Part shown: piece by piece, positions 42,402 through 51,123 of the stretch
How positions within the stretch are numbered: the stretch's first letter is position 1
Layout of the letters: each line of letters begins with the position of its first letter
NCBI GenBank assembly: GCA_964473365.1
Contig: CAYYOV010000003.1
Location: 62,001 to 126,000, forward strand
DNA: 64,000 nt
Direction: 5' to 3'
DNA from: 2-02-FULL-55-14 sp964473365
Lineage (GTDB): Bacteria > Bacteroidota > Ignavibacteria > UBA10030
Program-made: the position numbers and the translations under genes
The notes under the pieces: model-generated
Seen by the model: the letters and a program-made list of their open reading frames with translations, nothing else
Database searches by the model: none
What the model was told of the DNA's origin: nothing

Positions 42402-43886
42402 TCACTCACGTGATCGAGCCGTCACAGCGAGTCCTCCCCCGCCGATGATGATCATGATCACCGCCTGAACGAGCGTCTTGTACTGTACGGACTCCGAGGC
42501 AAATCCGGCGGAATAGGCGAACCCCAGACCAACAACCATCAGCATCGAATAGACCCCGAGCATGATCTTGCGCGCGCGGGTGTTGGCTTCCGGCGTATCG
42601 ACGGAAAAGAACCGGTGGTATGTCATCAATCCCGCGATCGCAATACCGTCGAGGGCCGCGAACATCAGCCAGAAACGGTGGACGGCCTCCGGCGCGTCAG
42701 GGGAGCCGATGAAGGGCTTCAAGGATGATTCGTAGAGCGCGCCTCCGAGGTTCGACCCAAGCAGGCTCCCGACGACCCCATACAGGAACGCATAGCCCAT
42801 GTAGACCGCTTTTCGATCCGGCGGTGCGACGAGTCCGACGTAACTGTAGTACTTCGGATGGGCGGTCATCTCGCCGATCGAGAACACAACGATACCGGCG
42901 ACGAAGACCCAGACGTTGAGACCGAACGCCAGGAGTACGAAACCGATCAGCCCGAGCGTCATCCCGAGACTCATCGTCGGCAACGGTTTCGCGTTCTTGA
43001 CAAGGTTACTGACAACGACCTGGAGCAGGATGATGGTCCCGGCATTGATCACCGTGACGTGCTCGACGTCAAACGAGAATGTCACCCCAAAGGAGGCGAA
43101 GAACGCATTGACCGGGGCCGGGTCGACGAAGTCACGCAAGAACCAAAGGACGGAACCGAAGTTCTGGAAGTAGAGGACCCAGAATCCGGAGTAGAGGACG
43201 ATCATCAGCATGAACCGTGCATCGCCCAGGACCATGGCCGCATCTCGAGCGACCTGTCCGAGCGTTTTGGAACTCTGTGGCCGATCAGGGTCCTTGTAAA
43301 TCAGCAAGGTCGGGAGGAGCATCAGGCCGCAGTAGGCCGCGGAAGCGGTGAAGATGTAGCTCCACGAGAATCCCTTGAGATACGACGTCACGAACGGGGC
43401 CAGGAACGCCCCGAGGTTGATCATCCAGTAGTAGATCCCGAAACCAAGTCCGGAGTTCGTCTCGTTCGTCGTGCGTGCGATCGTGCCCGTGATAATGGGC
43501 TTGAAGAGTCCCGAGCCGGTGGCCATGACGAGCAGGCTGGTGAAGACCGCTCCGTACGTGCTCATATGCCCAGTGGCGTAATATCCAACGGTCAGGAACG
43601 AGAACGCCGTCAACAGCATGCGCCGATATCCATACCGGTCGGCCAGCGCACCTCCGACGATAGGTACGATGTACGTGAAGGCATACACGAGCCCCTGGAG
43701 GAACCCTACGGATTGCTCCGAGAATCCGAGCCCCCCTTCGTCGATGGCATTCGTGAGGTAGACCGCCAGAACGGCGTTCATACCGTAGTAGGCCCCTCGC
43801 TCGAACAGTTCCATCACGTTCGAGATCCAAAATACGCGGGGGAAGGAGCGGAGCACAGAGCCGCCGGGGTTTGGTGTGGTGGTCAT
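42402..43886 (-). CDS. Proton-dependent oligopeptide transporter (POT/PTR2) family protein
   Basis: A 494-residue polytopic membrane protein with about 12-14 hydrophobic segments. The first helix carries the POT ExxER motif (Glu26, Glu29, Arg30, in ELFERGAYYGMNAVLAVYL), and helix 4-5 has GSGLFKPIITGTIA, matching the family's GxGxxKP-type signature. POT proteins import di- and tripeptides with protons; some carry nitrate or other solutes, so substrate is inferred. It may be cotranscribed with the aldo-keto reductase downstream. Confidence 0.85.
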   Translation of the reverse strand: MTTTPNPGGSVLRSFPRVFWISNVMELFERGAYYGMNAVLAVYLTNAIDEGGLGFSEQSVGFLQGLVYAFTYIVPIVGGALADRYGYRRMLLTAFSFLTVGYYATGHMSTYGAVFTSLLVMATGSGLFKPIITGTIARTTNETNSGLGFGIYYWMINLGAFLAPFVTSYLKGFSWSYIFTASAAYCGLMLLPTLLIYKDPDRPQSSKTLGQVARDAAMVLGDARFMLMIVLYSGFWVLYFQNFGSVLWFLRDFVDPAPVNAFFASFGVTFSFDVEHVTVINAGTIILLQVVVSNLVKNAKPLPTMSLGMTLGLIGFVLLAFGLNVWVFVAGIVVFSIGEMTAHPKYYSYVGLVAPPDRKAVYMGYAFLYGVVGSLLGSNLGGALYESSLKPFIGSPDAPEAVHRFWLMFAALDGIAIAGLMTYHRFFSVDTPEANTRARKIMLGVYSMLMVVGLGFAYSAGFASESVQYKTLVQAVIMIIIGGGGLAVTARSRE

Positions 43887-43993
43887 TGGTCGGTTATGAG
43901 GATAGCCTCAAAGAACGCATCGATCGGCGAACAAATGAAGGCGCATCGTCTCGTCGTCGATCGGCGTCTTTGATGGGAGTGAATAATGCTGGT

Positions 43994-44233
43994 TCACGTG
44001 CCCTTCGGTCCGGACGTCATCTTGTTCCACAGCTCGTCCAGCTCTCTTCTGGACTTTGGAGGTTTGTATGTGCGATGAAGCTTCTGCAGCCGTTCTGCCG
44101 CCGCGGCGTCAAGGTCCTCGTCGTCTTTATGGCGCTGGAGGAGGCCGAAGAACTGGTCCTTGTCCTTCGGGGCCATCTTGTATTGGAGCGGTATAAGCTC
44201 CTCGATCAGTCTCGTTTGTTCGGTGCGATTCAT
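43994..44233 (-). CDS. Small hypothetical charged helical protein
   Basis: A 79-residue protein, charged and predicted helical, rich in Glu, Asp, Lys and Arg (DKDQFFGLLQRHKDDEDLDAA; RRELDELWNKM). No family is recognised and no signal or membrane segment is seen. The ATG at 44233 is preferred because the frame further upstream runs through the tRNA-Leu gene. It lies between tRNA-Leu and the transporter, 107 bases before the latter. Third-position GC resembles the neighbours, which supports a real gene. Confidence 0.5.
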   Translation of the reverse strand: MNRTEQTRLIEELIPLQYKMAPKDKDQFFGLLQRHKDDEDLDAAAAERLQKLHRTYKPPKSRRELDELWNKMTSGPKGT

Positions 44234-44368
44234 GGGATCACCTGGGAGCTTTCGGCTCGTTCGGTCCTCGGGCCGCATTGAGGTGACACTTTCATAGGCT
44301 AGTCCCGCACATTCCCTACCTGCGAACCTACCAGCTCGTTTCCCACCTCTCTCCTCTGCTTCGTTCAG

Positions 44369-44454
44369 TGCCGCGGGCGGGAGTCGAACCCGCATGCCCC
44401 TTGCGGGACTTGGGATTTTAAGTCCCATGCGTCTGCCAATTTCGCCACCGCGGC
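44369..44454 (-). tRNA. tRNA-Leu (anticodon UAA)
   Basis: An 86-base class II tRNA on the minus strand: acceptor GCCGCGG with CCGCGGC, D arm GTGGCGAAATTGGCAGAC, anticodon arm GGGA-CTTAAAA-TCCC giving UAA, a long variable arm (GTCCCGCAAGGGGCAT region) and T arm GCGGGTTCGACTCCCGC. Discriminator A; no CCA encoded. Confidence 0.96.
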
Positions 44455-44771
44455 ATACCATTGCAAATTGAAGATCTGAAATTGGGAATTGAACAGTGAC
44501 CGTCCCCCGGTCATGCAAGATAGATGATTGTGACGCCGGAGGAAAGAGCGGCGAGGATACAGAAAACGGCGAAAGGACAGCTTTTGGCATGCCCTTCCTC
44601 ACCGTACAATGGTCAGTCTCCCCTTCAGAACGATCGATGCTTCAGGATCTCAGGCTCCCACGGTCCTGCAGCATCAACATGTCGACCCAGAAATGACAAA
44701 GGGCCAGCCACTGGCTAGCCCTTCACGCGTTCACAATCTCCGATCTGCATCTTACAATTTTCGACACTCAG
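44455..44771. other. Spacer between tRNA-Leu and tRNA-Cys
   Basis: About 317 bases with no supported protein gene. It holds the tRNA-Cys terminator at 44699-44723, an AT-rich stretch next to tRNA-Leu (44461-44495) and another next to tRNA-Cys (44735-44770). Both AT-rich stretches contain low-complexity phrases such as GATCTGAAATTG and GATCTGCATCTTAC. Confidence 0.5.
44690..44723 (-). terminator. Terminator downstream of tRNA-Cys
   Basis: Eleven-pair stem (one G-T pair) with a 3-base loop between 44699 and 44723, followed on the minus strand by TGTCATTTC. It lies about 50 bases after the 3' end of tRNA-Cys. Confidence 0.7.
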
Positions 44772-44843
44772 AGGCGCCGGACGGATTCGAACCGTCGCAT
44801 AAAGGTTTTGCAGACCTCTCCCTTACCACTTGGGTACGGCGCC
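44772..44843 (-). tRNA. tRNA-Cys (anticodon GCA)
   Basis: A 72-base cloverleaf on the minus strand: acceptor GGCGCCG with CGGCGCC, D arm ACCCAAGTGGTAAGGGA, anticodon loop CTGCAAA giving GCA, T arm GACGGTTCGAATCCGTC. The discriminator is U, the identity base expected for cysteine tRNA. CCA is not encoded. Confidence 0.96.
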
Positions 44844-44848
44844 GAAGG

Positions 44849-44882
44849 CAAGGTAGAAGGTAGAGTGAAGATTGCAGAAGGG
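44849..44882 (+). repeat. Purine-rich short repeat beside tRNA-Cys
   Basis: Contains AAGGTAGAAGGTAGAG and GTGAAGATTGCAGAAGG. The same AAGGTAGAAG phrase recurs in inverted orientation at 45008-45045 (beside tRNA-Gly) and, as GGTAGAAGTTGAAGG, at 45177-45195. It appears only around the tRNA cluster in this window. Confidence 0.4.
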
Positions 44883-44936
44883 AAAGACAACGAGCGACCG
44901 AAGTCTCAGGCTTTCACCAACAAGCCGACTATCGAT

Positions 44937-44969
44937 GAAAAGAGCACCCAGAGGTGAAATTCGGGTGCT
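44937..44969 (-). terminator. Terminator downstream of tRNA-Gly
   Basis: Perfect 8-base arms (44941-44948 and 44962-44969), 13-base loop, followed by TTTT on the minus strand; it lies about 80 bases past the tRNA-Gly 3' end. Confidence 0.75.
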
Positions 44970-45007
44970 CCGCATCAGGCAACATCTTTTCAAGCGCGCT
45001 TCTTCTT

Positions 45008-45045
45008 CCCCATCTACCTTCTTCAATCGAACTTCTACCTTGTTG
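45008..45045 (-). repeat. Purine-rich short repeat adjoining tRNA-Gly
   Basis: Read on the minus strand this contains CAAGGTAGAAGTTCGATTGA followed by AGAAGGTAGATG, matching the copy at 44849-44882 in inverted orientation. It abuts the 3' end of tRNA-Gly. Confidence 0.4.
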
Positions 45046-45118
<73 letters not shown>

Positions 45119-45176
45119 ATGGAAACCTAGAAGTGAAAAGGATAAAGGAAGATGTGAGCACAAAAGCCCGCTTGAA

Positions 45177-45195
45177 CTTCCTTCAACTTCTACCG
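45177..45195 (-). repeat. Third copy of the purine-rich tRNA-flanking repeat
   Basis: On the minus strand reads GGTAGAAGTTGAAGGAAG, sharing GGTAGAAG(TT) with the copies at 44849-44882 and 45008-45045. It lies upstream of tRNA-Gly and downstream of the CYTH gene. Confidence 0.3.
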
Positions 45196-45233
45196 TACAT
45201 CCCTCAAACTTCTCGCACGCCTAATATAGCCAA

Positions 45234-45758
45234 TCATCTCTTCCGCCGCAAGGGTCCCAACAGGTCGGCATACGAACCCCCGATGATCTCATCCGCACGT
45301 ATGCGGAATGCAGACCGCAATGTTCGGTAAAGCCGCACGGCTTGACGAGGCCCCCGTCGAAGAAGCACCTCAAACTCGATGAAGCTTCCCAGGTCATTCA
45401 CCTGGTCAAGGTGGATCCGGGCGTTCTGCAACACGAATAGTGTCCGGCGCTTTCGGACCACGATGCGCGCTCGCCATGCAGCATTCAGCGCCGACATGGT
45501 CCGCCGTGGGTCTGAGAGTGGGTAGACCATGTATGCTGACCAACGTCCGGCTCCTGCTGCCGTCGAGGGACGATCATAGAAGATCAACTCGTTCCGGCTC
45601 CCGCGTATCTCGCGCAACTTGAGCCGTCCAGACGGGACTTCAAAATACGTGTCCGTCTGGCGCATCACGCCGATTTCCTTCGCTCCGAGCGACCGGGCGA
45701 TACGCCGAGCTGATCTAAGCGACCGGCAGCGGGCCTTCAGTTCGAGGTTGTGGGCCAC
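45234..45758 (-). CDS. CYTH-domain protein (class IV adenylate cyclase / triphosphatase-like)
   Basis: A 174-residue single-domain CYTH protein. The N-terminal ExxK-type motif (NLELKAR, Glu6 and Lys8) and later beta strands with RLKLREI and FIEFEVLL give the tunnel-fold pattern that binds Mg-nucleotide or triphosphates. Relatives act as adenylate cyclases (CyaB), thiamine triphosphatases or inorganic triphosphatases; which applies here is unknown. It lies 4 bases after greA and is probably in its operon. The Arg-rich C-terminus (LRRKR) is notable. Confidence 0.8.
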   Translation of the reverse strand: MAHNLELKARCRSLRSARRIARSLGAKEIGVMRQTDTYFEVPSGRLKLREIRGSRNELIFYDRPSTAAGAGRWSAYMVYPLSDPRRTMSALNAAWRARIVVRKRRTLFVLQNARIHLDQVNDLGSFIEFEVLLRRGPRQAVRLYRTLRSAFRIRADEIIGGSYADLLGPLRRKR

Positions 45759-45762
45759 CGGC

Positions 45763-46248
45763 CTAGCGATTGATCTCCAGGATCTTGTACTGCAGCGTTC
45801 CGGCCGGGACCTTGATGGATACTGTCTCGCCGGCCGTCTTTCCGAGCAATCCTTTGCCGATGGGCGAGGTCACGGAGATCTTGTTCTTGTCGAAATCGGC
45901 CTCCTCGGGTGCGACCAAGCGGTATTCGATGACCTCCTTCGACTTCATGTCTTGCAGCTTCACAAGAGAGAGGATGTAGATCTTGTCGTTGGGCAGGTCG
46001 GAGGCCTCGATGACGCGAGCTCGCGCGAGCGTCTCTTCCAGCTTGGCGATCCGCAGCTCCAGGTGGGCCTGCGCCTCTCGGGCAGCGTCATACTCGGCGT
46101 TCTCGCTGAGATCGCCATGACCCCGAGCTTCCTGGATCTTCTGGATGACATCTGCTCGCCCGTGGATCCGGAGCTCCTTGAGTTCCTGCTCAAGCTCCGC
46201 CATCCGCTCGCGTGTCAGATAGACGTGACCATTATTGCTTTCGACCAT
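45763..46248 (-). CDS. greA: Transcription elongation factor GreA
   Basis: Rescues backtracked RNA polymerase by stimulating transcript cleavage. The 161 residues show the N-terminal coiled coil with the acidic tip (EARGHGDLSENAEYDAAREAQ, whose Asp and Glu position catalytic Mg) and the C-terminal FKBP-like domain (ISVTSPIGKGLLGKTAGETV). Length is normal. A double terminator lies immediately upstream; the nearer hairpin's T run ends 14 bases before the ATG, so either greA has a promoter overlapping it or expression depends on readthrough. Confidence 0.95.
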   Translation of the reverse strand: MVESNNGHVYLTRERMAELEQELKELRIHGRADVIQKIQEARGHGDLSENAEYDAAREAQAHLELRIAKLEETLARARVIEASDLPNDKIYILSLVKLQDMKSKEVIEYRLVAPEEADFDKNKISVTSPIGKGLLGKTAGETVSIKVPAGTLQYKILEINR

Positions 46249-46261
46249 ACCGCTCTCCCTG

Positions 46262-46295
46262 AAAAAACCATTGCCCCCGGCAGTGAGCCGAGGGC
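46262..46295 (-). terminator. Terminator just upstream of greA
   Basis: Nine-pair stem (46273-46281 with 46287-46295, one G-T pair), 5-base loop, then AATGG and a run of six T residues on the minus strand. Confidence 0.8.
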
Positions 46296-46307
46296 GTCTT
46301 CAAACAC

Positions 46308-46337
46308 AAAAGCCAACATCGCGCGATGGTGGCTTTT
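46308..46337 (-). terminator. Second, A/T-flanked terminator between ribBA and greA
   Basis: A nearly perfect 30-base palindrome beginning AAAAGCC and ending GGCTTTT, with one mismatch. It could work in both directions; on the minus strand it is followed by GTGTTTG. It is the first terminator after ribBA. Confidence 0.75.
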
Positions 46338-46385
46338 CACGCCACAACGTACCGCATTTCGCGCAGAAGCGCAAGTGGCGCCCGG

Positions 46386-47615
46386 TCAGGCCCGGTCTGC
46401 TTTGGGCTCGATCAGGATCAGGTGGCCAAGTTTGTCGCGTTTGGCCTTCAGATACCGCTCGTTGTGGCTCGTGGGATCGATCTCCAATGGGACCCGTTCC
46501 ACGATCTCGAGTCCATAGCCGCTGAGTCCGACCACTTTCTTGGGATTGTTCGTCATCAGGCGGATGCGCCGGACACCGAGATCACGAAGGATCTGCGCCC
46601 CGATGCCATAATCCCGCAGGTCCGCGCGGAAGCCGAGCTGTTCGTTCGCTTCAACGGTGTCGAGCCCGTCGTCCTGGAGGCGATACGCCTTCAGCTTGTT
46701 CGAAAGTCCGATCCCCCGCCCCTCCTGCCTCATGTACACGATGACCCCACGCCCTTCCCGCTCGACGCGTTCCATCGAGGCCACCAATTGTGCGTTGCAG
46801 TCGCATCGGAGGGACCCGAAGACGTCACCCGTCAGACACTCGGAATGAACCCGCACGAGGACCGGTTCATCGCCGCCGATCAGTCCCTTGACCAGGACGA
46901 CGTGTTCCTTCTGATCGGTCGTGCTCCGGTAGAGATGCAGGATGAACTCTCCATGTTCCGAAGGCAGTCGTGTTGTCACCTGGCGCTGGACGAGCGTTTC
47001 CCGCCGCATCCGGTACTCGATGAGCGACCGCACGCTGATCATGACAAGCCCGTGCCGCTCTGCCAAGCCCTGCAACTGCGGCAACCGTGCCATCGTGCCG
47101 TCCTCGTTCAGGATCTCTGTAAGCACGCCCGCAGGCTGCAGGCCGGCCAATCGGCACAGATCTACTACCGCTTCCGTGTGCCCGGCGCGGCGAAGGACTC
47201 CGCCGTCCATCGCACGAAGCGGGAACACATGCCCGGGGCGTGCCAGGTCCGTCCGTTTTGTGGCGGGGTCCGCCAGCGCCCGGACGGTGGCCGCACGGTC
47301 GGCGGCCGACACGCCTGTCGTTGTACCGTGCAGGTAGTCGACTGAAATGGTGAACGGCGTCTCGTGGAGCGACGTGTTCACATCCACCATGGCCTCGAGA
47401 CCGAGCGCGGACGCCCGTTCACGCGTGACCGGGGCACACAGCACGCCCCGGCCTTCGCGAACGAAGAAGTTGATCGTTTCTGCAGTGGCCACTTCCGCCG
47501 CAGCCACAAAATCGCCTTCATTCTCGCGCTCTTCGTCGTCGACGACAATGATGATCCGGCCCTGGCGGAGGGCCGCCAAAGCGTCGTCTATGGTATGCAT
47601 CGTCGACATGGACAT
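46386..47615 (-). CDS. ribBA: Bifunctional DHBP synthase / GTP cyclohydrolase II
   Basis: Riboflavin synthesis: the N-terminal domain (about 1-205) makes 3,4-dihydroxy-2-butanone 4-phosphate from ribulose 5-phosphate, with the acidic loop DDEERENEGD at 26-35; the C-terminal domain opens the GTP ring. Zinc ligands of the second domain are Cys260, Cys271 and Cys273 (HSEC, RCDC), and the catalytic GRGIGL follows. At 409 residues both halves are complete. It is near yajC and tgt, 6 bases downstream of yajC, and is followed by two terminators. Confidence 0.95.
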   Translation of the reverse strand: MSMSTMHTIDDALAALRQGRIIIVVDDEERENEGDFVAAAEVATAETINFFVREGRGVLCAPVTRERASALGLEAMVDVNTSLHETPFTISVDYLHGTTTGVSAADRAATVRALADPATKRTDLARPGHVFPLRAMDGGVLRRAGHTEAVVDLCRLAGLQPAGVLTEILNEDGTMARLPQLQGLAERHGLVMISVRSLIEYRMRRETLVQRQVTTRLPSEHGEFILHLYRSTTDQKEHVVLVKGLIGGDEPVLVRVHSECLTGDVFGSLRCDCNAQLVASMERVEREGRGVIVYMRQEGRGIGLSNKLKAYRLQDDGLDTVEANEQLGFRADLRDYGIGAQILRDLGVRRIRLMTNNPKKVVGLSGYGLEIVERVPLEIDPTSHNERYLKAKRDKLGHLILIEPKADRA

Positions 47616-47621
47616 CTGTCC

Positions 47622-47948
47622 TTACTTCGAGGCCGGTTCGCCTTCGCGCACGATGGTCGTAACGGAACTGCGTTCGACTTTCACCTTCACGTTGTCCGCG
47701 ATCTGCACCAGGAGCGTCTTCTCCTCGATCCCGATCACGGTACCGTGCAGTCCACCGGCCGTGACCACCTTATCCCCCTTCTTGAGCGCTGAAAGCATAC
47801 TTTGACGCTCCTTCTCGCGCTTCTGCTGGGGGCGAATGATCATGAAGTAGAAGATGGCGATGATGCTACCGAACAGTATGAGGTTGCTGATGAGGCTCGG
47901 GCCTTCCTGACCCTGAGGAGCCATGAGCAAAAGGGTGAATGCTTCCAA
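47622..47948 (-). CDS. yajC: Preprotein translocase accessory subunit YajC
   Basis: Small inner-membrane partner of the SecDF-YajC complex. About 108 residues: one membrane segment (ISNLILFGSIIAIFYFMII), the invariant RPQQKREKER, then the KKGDKVVTAGGLHGTV soluble domain. I place the start at TTG (47948) because AAGGAG lies six bases upstream; the ATG at 47924 has no such site and would cut eight residues. It follows tgt by 14 bases, as in many genomes, where the order tgt-yajC is conserved. Confidence 0.9.
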   Translation of the reverse strand: MEAFTLLLMAPQGQEGPSLISNLILFGSIIAIFYFMIIRPQQKREKERQSMLSALKKGDKVVTAGGLHGTVIGIEEKTLLVQIADNVKVKVERSSVTTIVREGEPASK

Positions 47949-47962
47949 CGGTCTCTCCTTGC

Positions 47963-49093
47963 TTACGATGGATCGGTGACGGTGGCTGTGAGCGTCGCCA
48001 GCGTCGTCGTCCGCCAGGCCGCAAACCGGCCCTCGAGGATCGCCGCCCGCATGGCGCGCATGAGGTTCAAATAGAATGACAGATTGTGCAGGGTCGCGAG
48101 GTGCAATCCCAGGACCTCTTTGGCAATGAACAAATGCCGGAGGTATGCGCGTGAATACGTCCGACACGTTGGACAGCTGCAATGCTCATCGAGCGGGCGC
48201 TGATCGTCCCGGTATACGGCATTCCGCAAGTTCAGCGTCCCTGCCGCCGTGAATACCTGACCGTTTCGACCGTTCCGGGTTGGAAGCACGCAGTCGAACA
48301 TGTCCACCCCACGCGCGACGGCTTCGATCAGATTCTCCGGCGTTCCCACTCCCATCAGATAGCGGGGCCGGTCGGCGGGCAACAGCGGAGTGACTGCCTC
48401 AACGATCCGATACATCTCCTCAGCCGATTCTCCCACCGCCAATCCGCCAATGGCATGGCCCTCGAACCCCATCGATGCGATCGCCTCTGCGCTTCGCGCT
48501 CGGAGATCGTCGTAAGTGCTTCCCTGAACGATGCCAAATTGCATTTGCTGGTGACCGTAGAGCGGCGACGTAGAATCGAACGCCGACCGTGACCGCTCGG
48601 CCCATCGCGTTGTCAGATCGACCGAGCGTGCCGCGTATTCCCGTTCGCAGGGAAAAGGAGCACACTCGTCCAGCACCATCATGACGTCGGAGCCAATCGA
48701 CCGTTGCATGGCCACGACCTGCTCGGCCGTGAATAGGTGAGACGAACCGTCGAGATGTGACTTGAACGTCACCCCCTCCTCGTTGATCTTTCGGAGGTCC
48801 GAAAGGCTGAACACTTGGTAGCCACCGCTGTCCGTCAGGATCGCCCGGTCCCATTGCATGAACCCATGCAATCCACCGAATTTCTCGAGGATCCGATCTC
48901 CCGGACGCAAATAGAGATGGTACGTGTTCCCGAGGATGATTCGCGCTTCGAGCTCCCGAAGGTCGCGCTGATCGACCGCTTTGACCGTCCCTTGCGTACC
49001 CACCGGCATGAAGACGGGAGTCAGGACCTCCCCATGGGCTGTAGCCAACCGTCCTGCCCGTGCGGCGCCATCCTGACCCTGCAGCGTGAACAT
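47963..49093 (-). CDS. tgt: Queuine tRNA-ribosyltransferase
   Basis: Exchanges guanine 34 for preQ1 in tRNAs with GUN anticodons. The 376 residues carry the conserved TPVFMPVGTQGTVKAV, the catalytic LTDSGGYQVFSL, LDECAPFP, the RNA-binding LPTRNGRNG, and the C-terminal zinc site CSCPTC with a downstream His. Normal length. With queG (20080-21027) it indicates a queuosine pathway. It heads a tgt-yajC-ribBA run; a terminator of the upstream nnr/VanZ unit lies 23 bases before its start. Confidence 0.95.
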   Translation of the reverse strand: MFTLQGQDGAARAGRLATAHGEVLTPVFMPVGTQGTVKAVDQRDLRELEARIILGNTYHLYLRPGDRILEKFGGLHGFMQWDRAILTDSGGYQVFSLSDLRKINEEGVTFKSHLDGSSHLFTAEQVVAMQRSIGSDVMMVLDECAPFPCEREYAARSVDLTTRWAERSRSAFDSTSPLYGHQQMQFGIVQGSTYDDLRARSAEAIASMGFEGHAIGGLAVGESAEEMYRIVEAVTPLLPADRPRYLMGVGTPENLIEAVARGVDMFDCVLPTRNGRNGQVFTAAGTLNLRNAVYRDDQRPLDEHCSCPTCRTYSRAYLRHLFIAKEVLGLHLATLHNLSFYLNLMRAMRAAILEGRFAAWRTTTLATLTATVTDPS

Positions 49094-49115
49094 GTCGACC
49101 GATCGAATGTGGGGA

Positions 49116-49143
49116 ACAAAAAACGCCGGGATGCGTTCCGGCG
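49116..49143 (-). terminator. Terminator of the nnr-VanZ unit
   Basis: Six-pair GC stem (49124-49129 with 49138-49143), followed on the minus strand by six T residues (49123-49118), 35 bases past the VanZ-like stop codon. Confidence 0.75.
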
Positions 49144-49177
49144 GACAGACCCAAGATAGCGCAAAATCGCAGGCAAA

Positions 49178-49567
49178 TCAATCCGCGCGTGACAGTTGGG
49201 AAGCAGGTCGTCGTTGCCACGCGATGAAGCCTGCCGCAACGACCGCGCCAACGACATCGGCGCCAAGGTCCAGCCAGCTCGGCACTCGGCCCGGTACATA
49301 CGATTGATGGAACTCATCCGACAAGCCATAGACGGTTGCGAACACGACCGCCAGGATCAATGCACGCCGAACGCCTACGTTCCACCAACTTTGATGATAG
49401 ATCGCCCGATACGCCGTCCAAGCAAGCACTCCGTACACGATCGCATGGGCCAGTTTGTCGAGCTGGTACGGAAGCGGCACATGTGCGATCTGCGGAAGTG
49501 ACGAGAGGACAAAGATGGTGAACGCCCAGGCCAGCAACGGACCTTGGTACTTCAAGACCTTGATCAC
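49178..49567 (-). CDS. VanZ-like membrane protein
   Basis: A 129-residue protein with three to four membrane segments and the VanZ-family signature: LDKLAHAIVYGVLAW, then YGLSDEFHQSYVPGR and DLGADVVGAVVAA. The family is named after a teicoplanin-resistance accessory gene, but most members, including stand-alone ones like this, have no known role in resistance; a link to cell-envelope or phosphobutyrate metabolism is speculative. Its start overlaps the nnr stop by four bases. Confidence 0.8.
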   Translation of the reverse strand: MIKVLKYQGPLLAWAFTIFVLSSLPQIAHVPLPYQLDKLAHAIVYGVLAWTAYRAIYHQSWWNVGVRRALILAVVFATVYGLSDEFHQSYVPGRVPSWLDLGADVVGAVVAAGFIAWQRRPASQLSRAD

Positions 49568-51123
49568 GATCGCTCCCCTCCGTCGCGTAACGCCTGAGGC
49601 AACATTCCCACGAGATCACCCGCGAGCAACGATCGACCGCCGTAGCGGCCTTTCGCCAGATCACCCGAACGACCATGAAGCCAGACCCCGCTCCAGGCGG
49701 CCGTGAATGGGTCGATCGCCTGGGCGCGCAGCCCACCAATGATGCCCGCCAATACGTCACCCGAACCCACTGTGGCCATTCCAGAGTTCCCCGTACTGTT
49801 GATCGCGACGAGTCCATCCGGCGACGCCGTGCACGTCGGCGACCCCTTCAGAACGATCACGCGATGATGTCGTAGTGCCCACGACCTGGCAGCTTCGACC
49901 CGATCGGCTTCGATCGCTTTCGCCGAAACGCCCGACAAACGGCCGAATTCCCCGGCGTGCGGAGTCAGGATCCAGTCTCTCCCCTGCCATTTCCGACGGT
50001 CGAGTTCCGCAAGCATCGTCAGCGCGTCGGCATCGATGACCAAGGGACGTTCACAACGGTCCAGAACTCCCTCGAGAAATTCCATCACCGATGAAGACCT
50101 GCCGAGTCCGGGCCCGATGACAACCGCGTCGGCCCAGGCACAACGCTCCAAGATCGCCGGCAGGGCAGCCGGAGCGAAGGACCCGTCGTCTGAAGACGGT
50201 AGTGGCTGCAGGATCGGCTCCGTCAACTTGCGCGCAAGCACGGCATGGATCGACTCCGGATGGGCAACGACGACCGCGCCTGCTCCGCTGCGGAGGGCTC
50301 CGAGCGCTGCAAGTGTAGCGGCCCCCGTGTATCCTCGGGAGCCGGCGATCAGGAGCACCTTGCCGGCGGCATACTTGTGGATCTGATGCGGCCGGGGACC
50401 CAGAACGGACGCCAGATCGCTGTTCTGTACGAGTCGTGTCCGGAATGCCCGGTCGTTCGTGACCGCGGTCGGCAGTCCAATGTCGACGCAGGTAACATGG
50501 CCGGAGCGCTCTCGCCCATCGTTGAGCAGTAGACCGGTCTTCAGCATGCCAAACGTGACGGTGGCGGCCGCACGCACAGCCGGGCCTTCTGCGACGCCGG
50601 TCGTACCATTGACGCCCGAGGGAATGTCCAAAGAGGCGATCGGGCCGCCAAGTCCATTCATCCACGCGATCGCTCTGGCGGCAACCCCTCGAGGTTTTCC
50701 GGTGAACCCGGTCCCGAACAACGCATCGACGACGAGCGCTGGAGCCTCACCGCGAGCGACCCGTGCGCTGGCCAAGGTGACGATCCTCAGGCGCTCGCCG
50801 TGCGCACGCGCTTCTTCGCGGAGGAGGACGAAGTGTTTGGCAGCATCTCCCTGCAGCGAAGCTGCCGACGAGACGAGGACGACTCGGACGGATGCACCAT
50901 GATTGGCCAGAACACGGGCAACCACGAAGCCGTCTCCCCCGTTGTTGCCAGGGCCACAGACAACGACGACCGGCTTGTTCTGAAGAGGAGAGAAATGCTT
51001 GAGGAGCCAATGGGCTGCGGCTGTGCCGGCCCGATCCATCAGGAGGAGCCCGGGGACCTTGAAGCGGCGGATCGTGGCGTGATCACACGAGCGCATCTCC
51101 GATGACGTGACGACGGTCAGCAT
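49564..51123 (-). CDS. nnr: Bifunctional NAD(P)H-hydrate epimerase / dehydratase
   Basis: Repairs hydrated NAD(P)H. The 519 residues are a fusion: N-terminal YjeF-N epimerase (about 1-215; VVCGPGNNGGDGFVVARVL) and C-terminal ribokinase-like ADP- or ATP-dependent dehydratase (about 225-515; GPGLGRSS, LTPHAGEFGRL, and NSTGNSGMATVGSGDVLAG). This is the normal bacterial arrangement. It is probably cotranscribed with the VanZ-like gene. The 150 bases upstream towards nuoN hold no gene. Confidence 0.93.
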   Translation of the reverse strand: MLTVVTSSEMRSCDHATIRRFKVPGLLLMDRAGTAAAHWLLKHFSPLQNKPVVVVCGPGNNGGDGFVVARVLANHGASVRVVLVSSAASLQGDAAKHFVLLREEARAHGERLRIVTLASARVARGEAPALVVDALFGTGFTGKPRGVAARAIAWMNGLGGPIASLDIPSGVNGTTGVAEGPAVRAAATVTFGMLKTGLLLNDGRERSGHVTCVDIGLPTAVTNDRAFRTRLVQNSDLASVLGPRPHQIHKYAAGKVLLIAGSRGYTGAATLAALGALRSGAGAVVVAHPESIHAVLARKLTEPILQPLPSSDDGSFAPAALPAILERCAWADAVVIGPGLGRSSSVMEFLEGVLDRCERPLVIDADALTMLAELDRRKWQGRDWILTPHAGEFGRLSGVSAKAIEADRVEAARSWALRHHRVIVLKGSPTCTASPDGLVAINSTGNSGMATVGSGDVLAGIIGGLRAQAIDPFTAAWSGVWLHGRSGDLAKGRYGGRSLLAGDLVGMLPQALRDGGERS

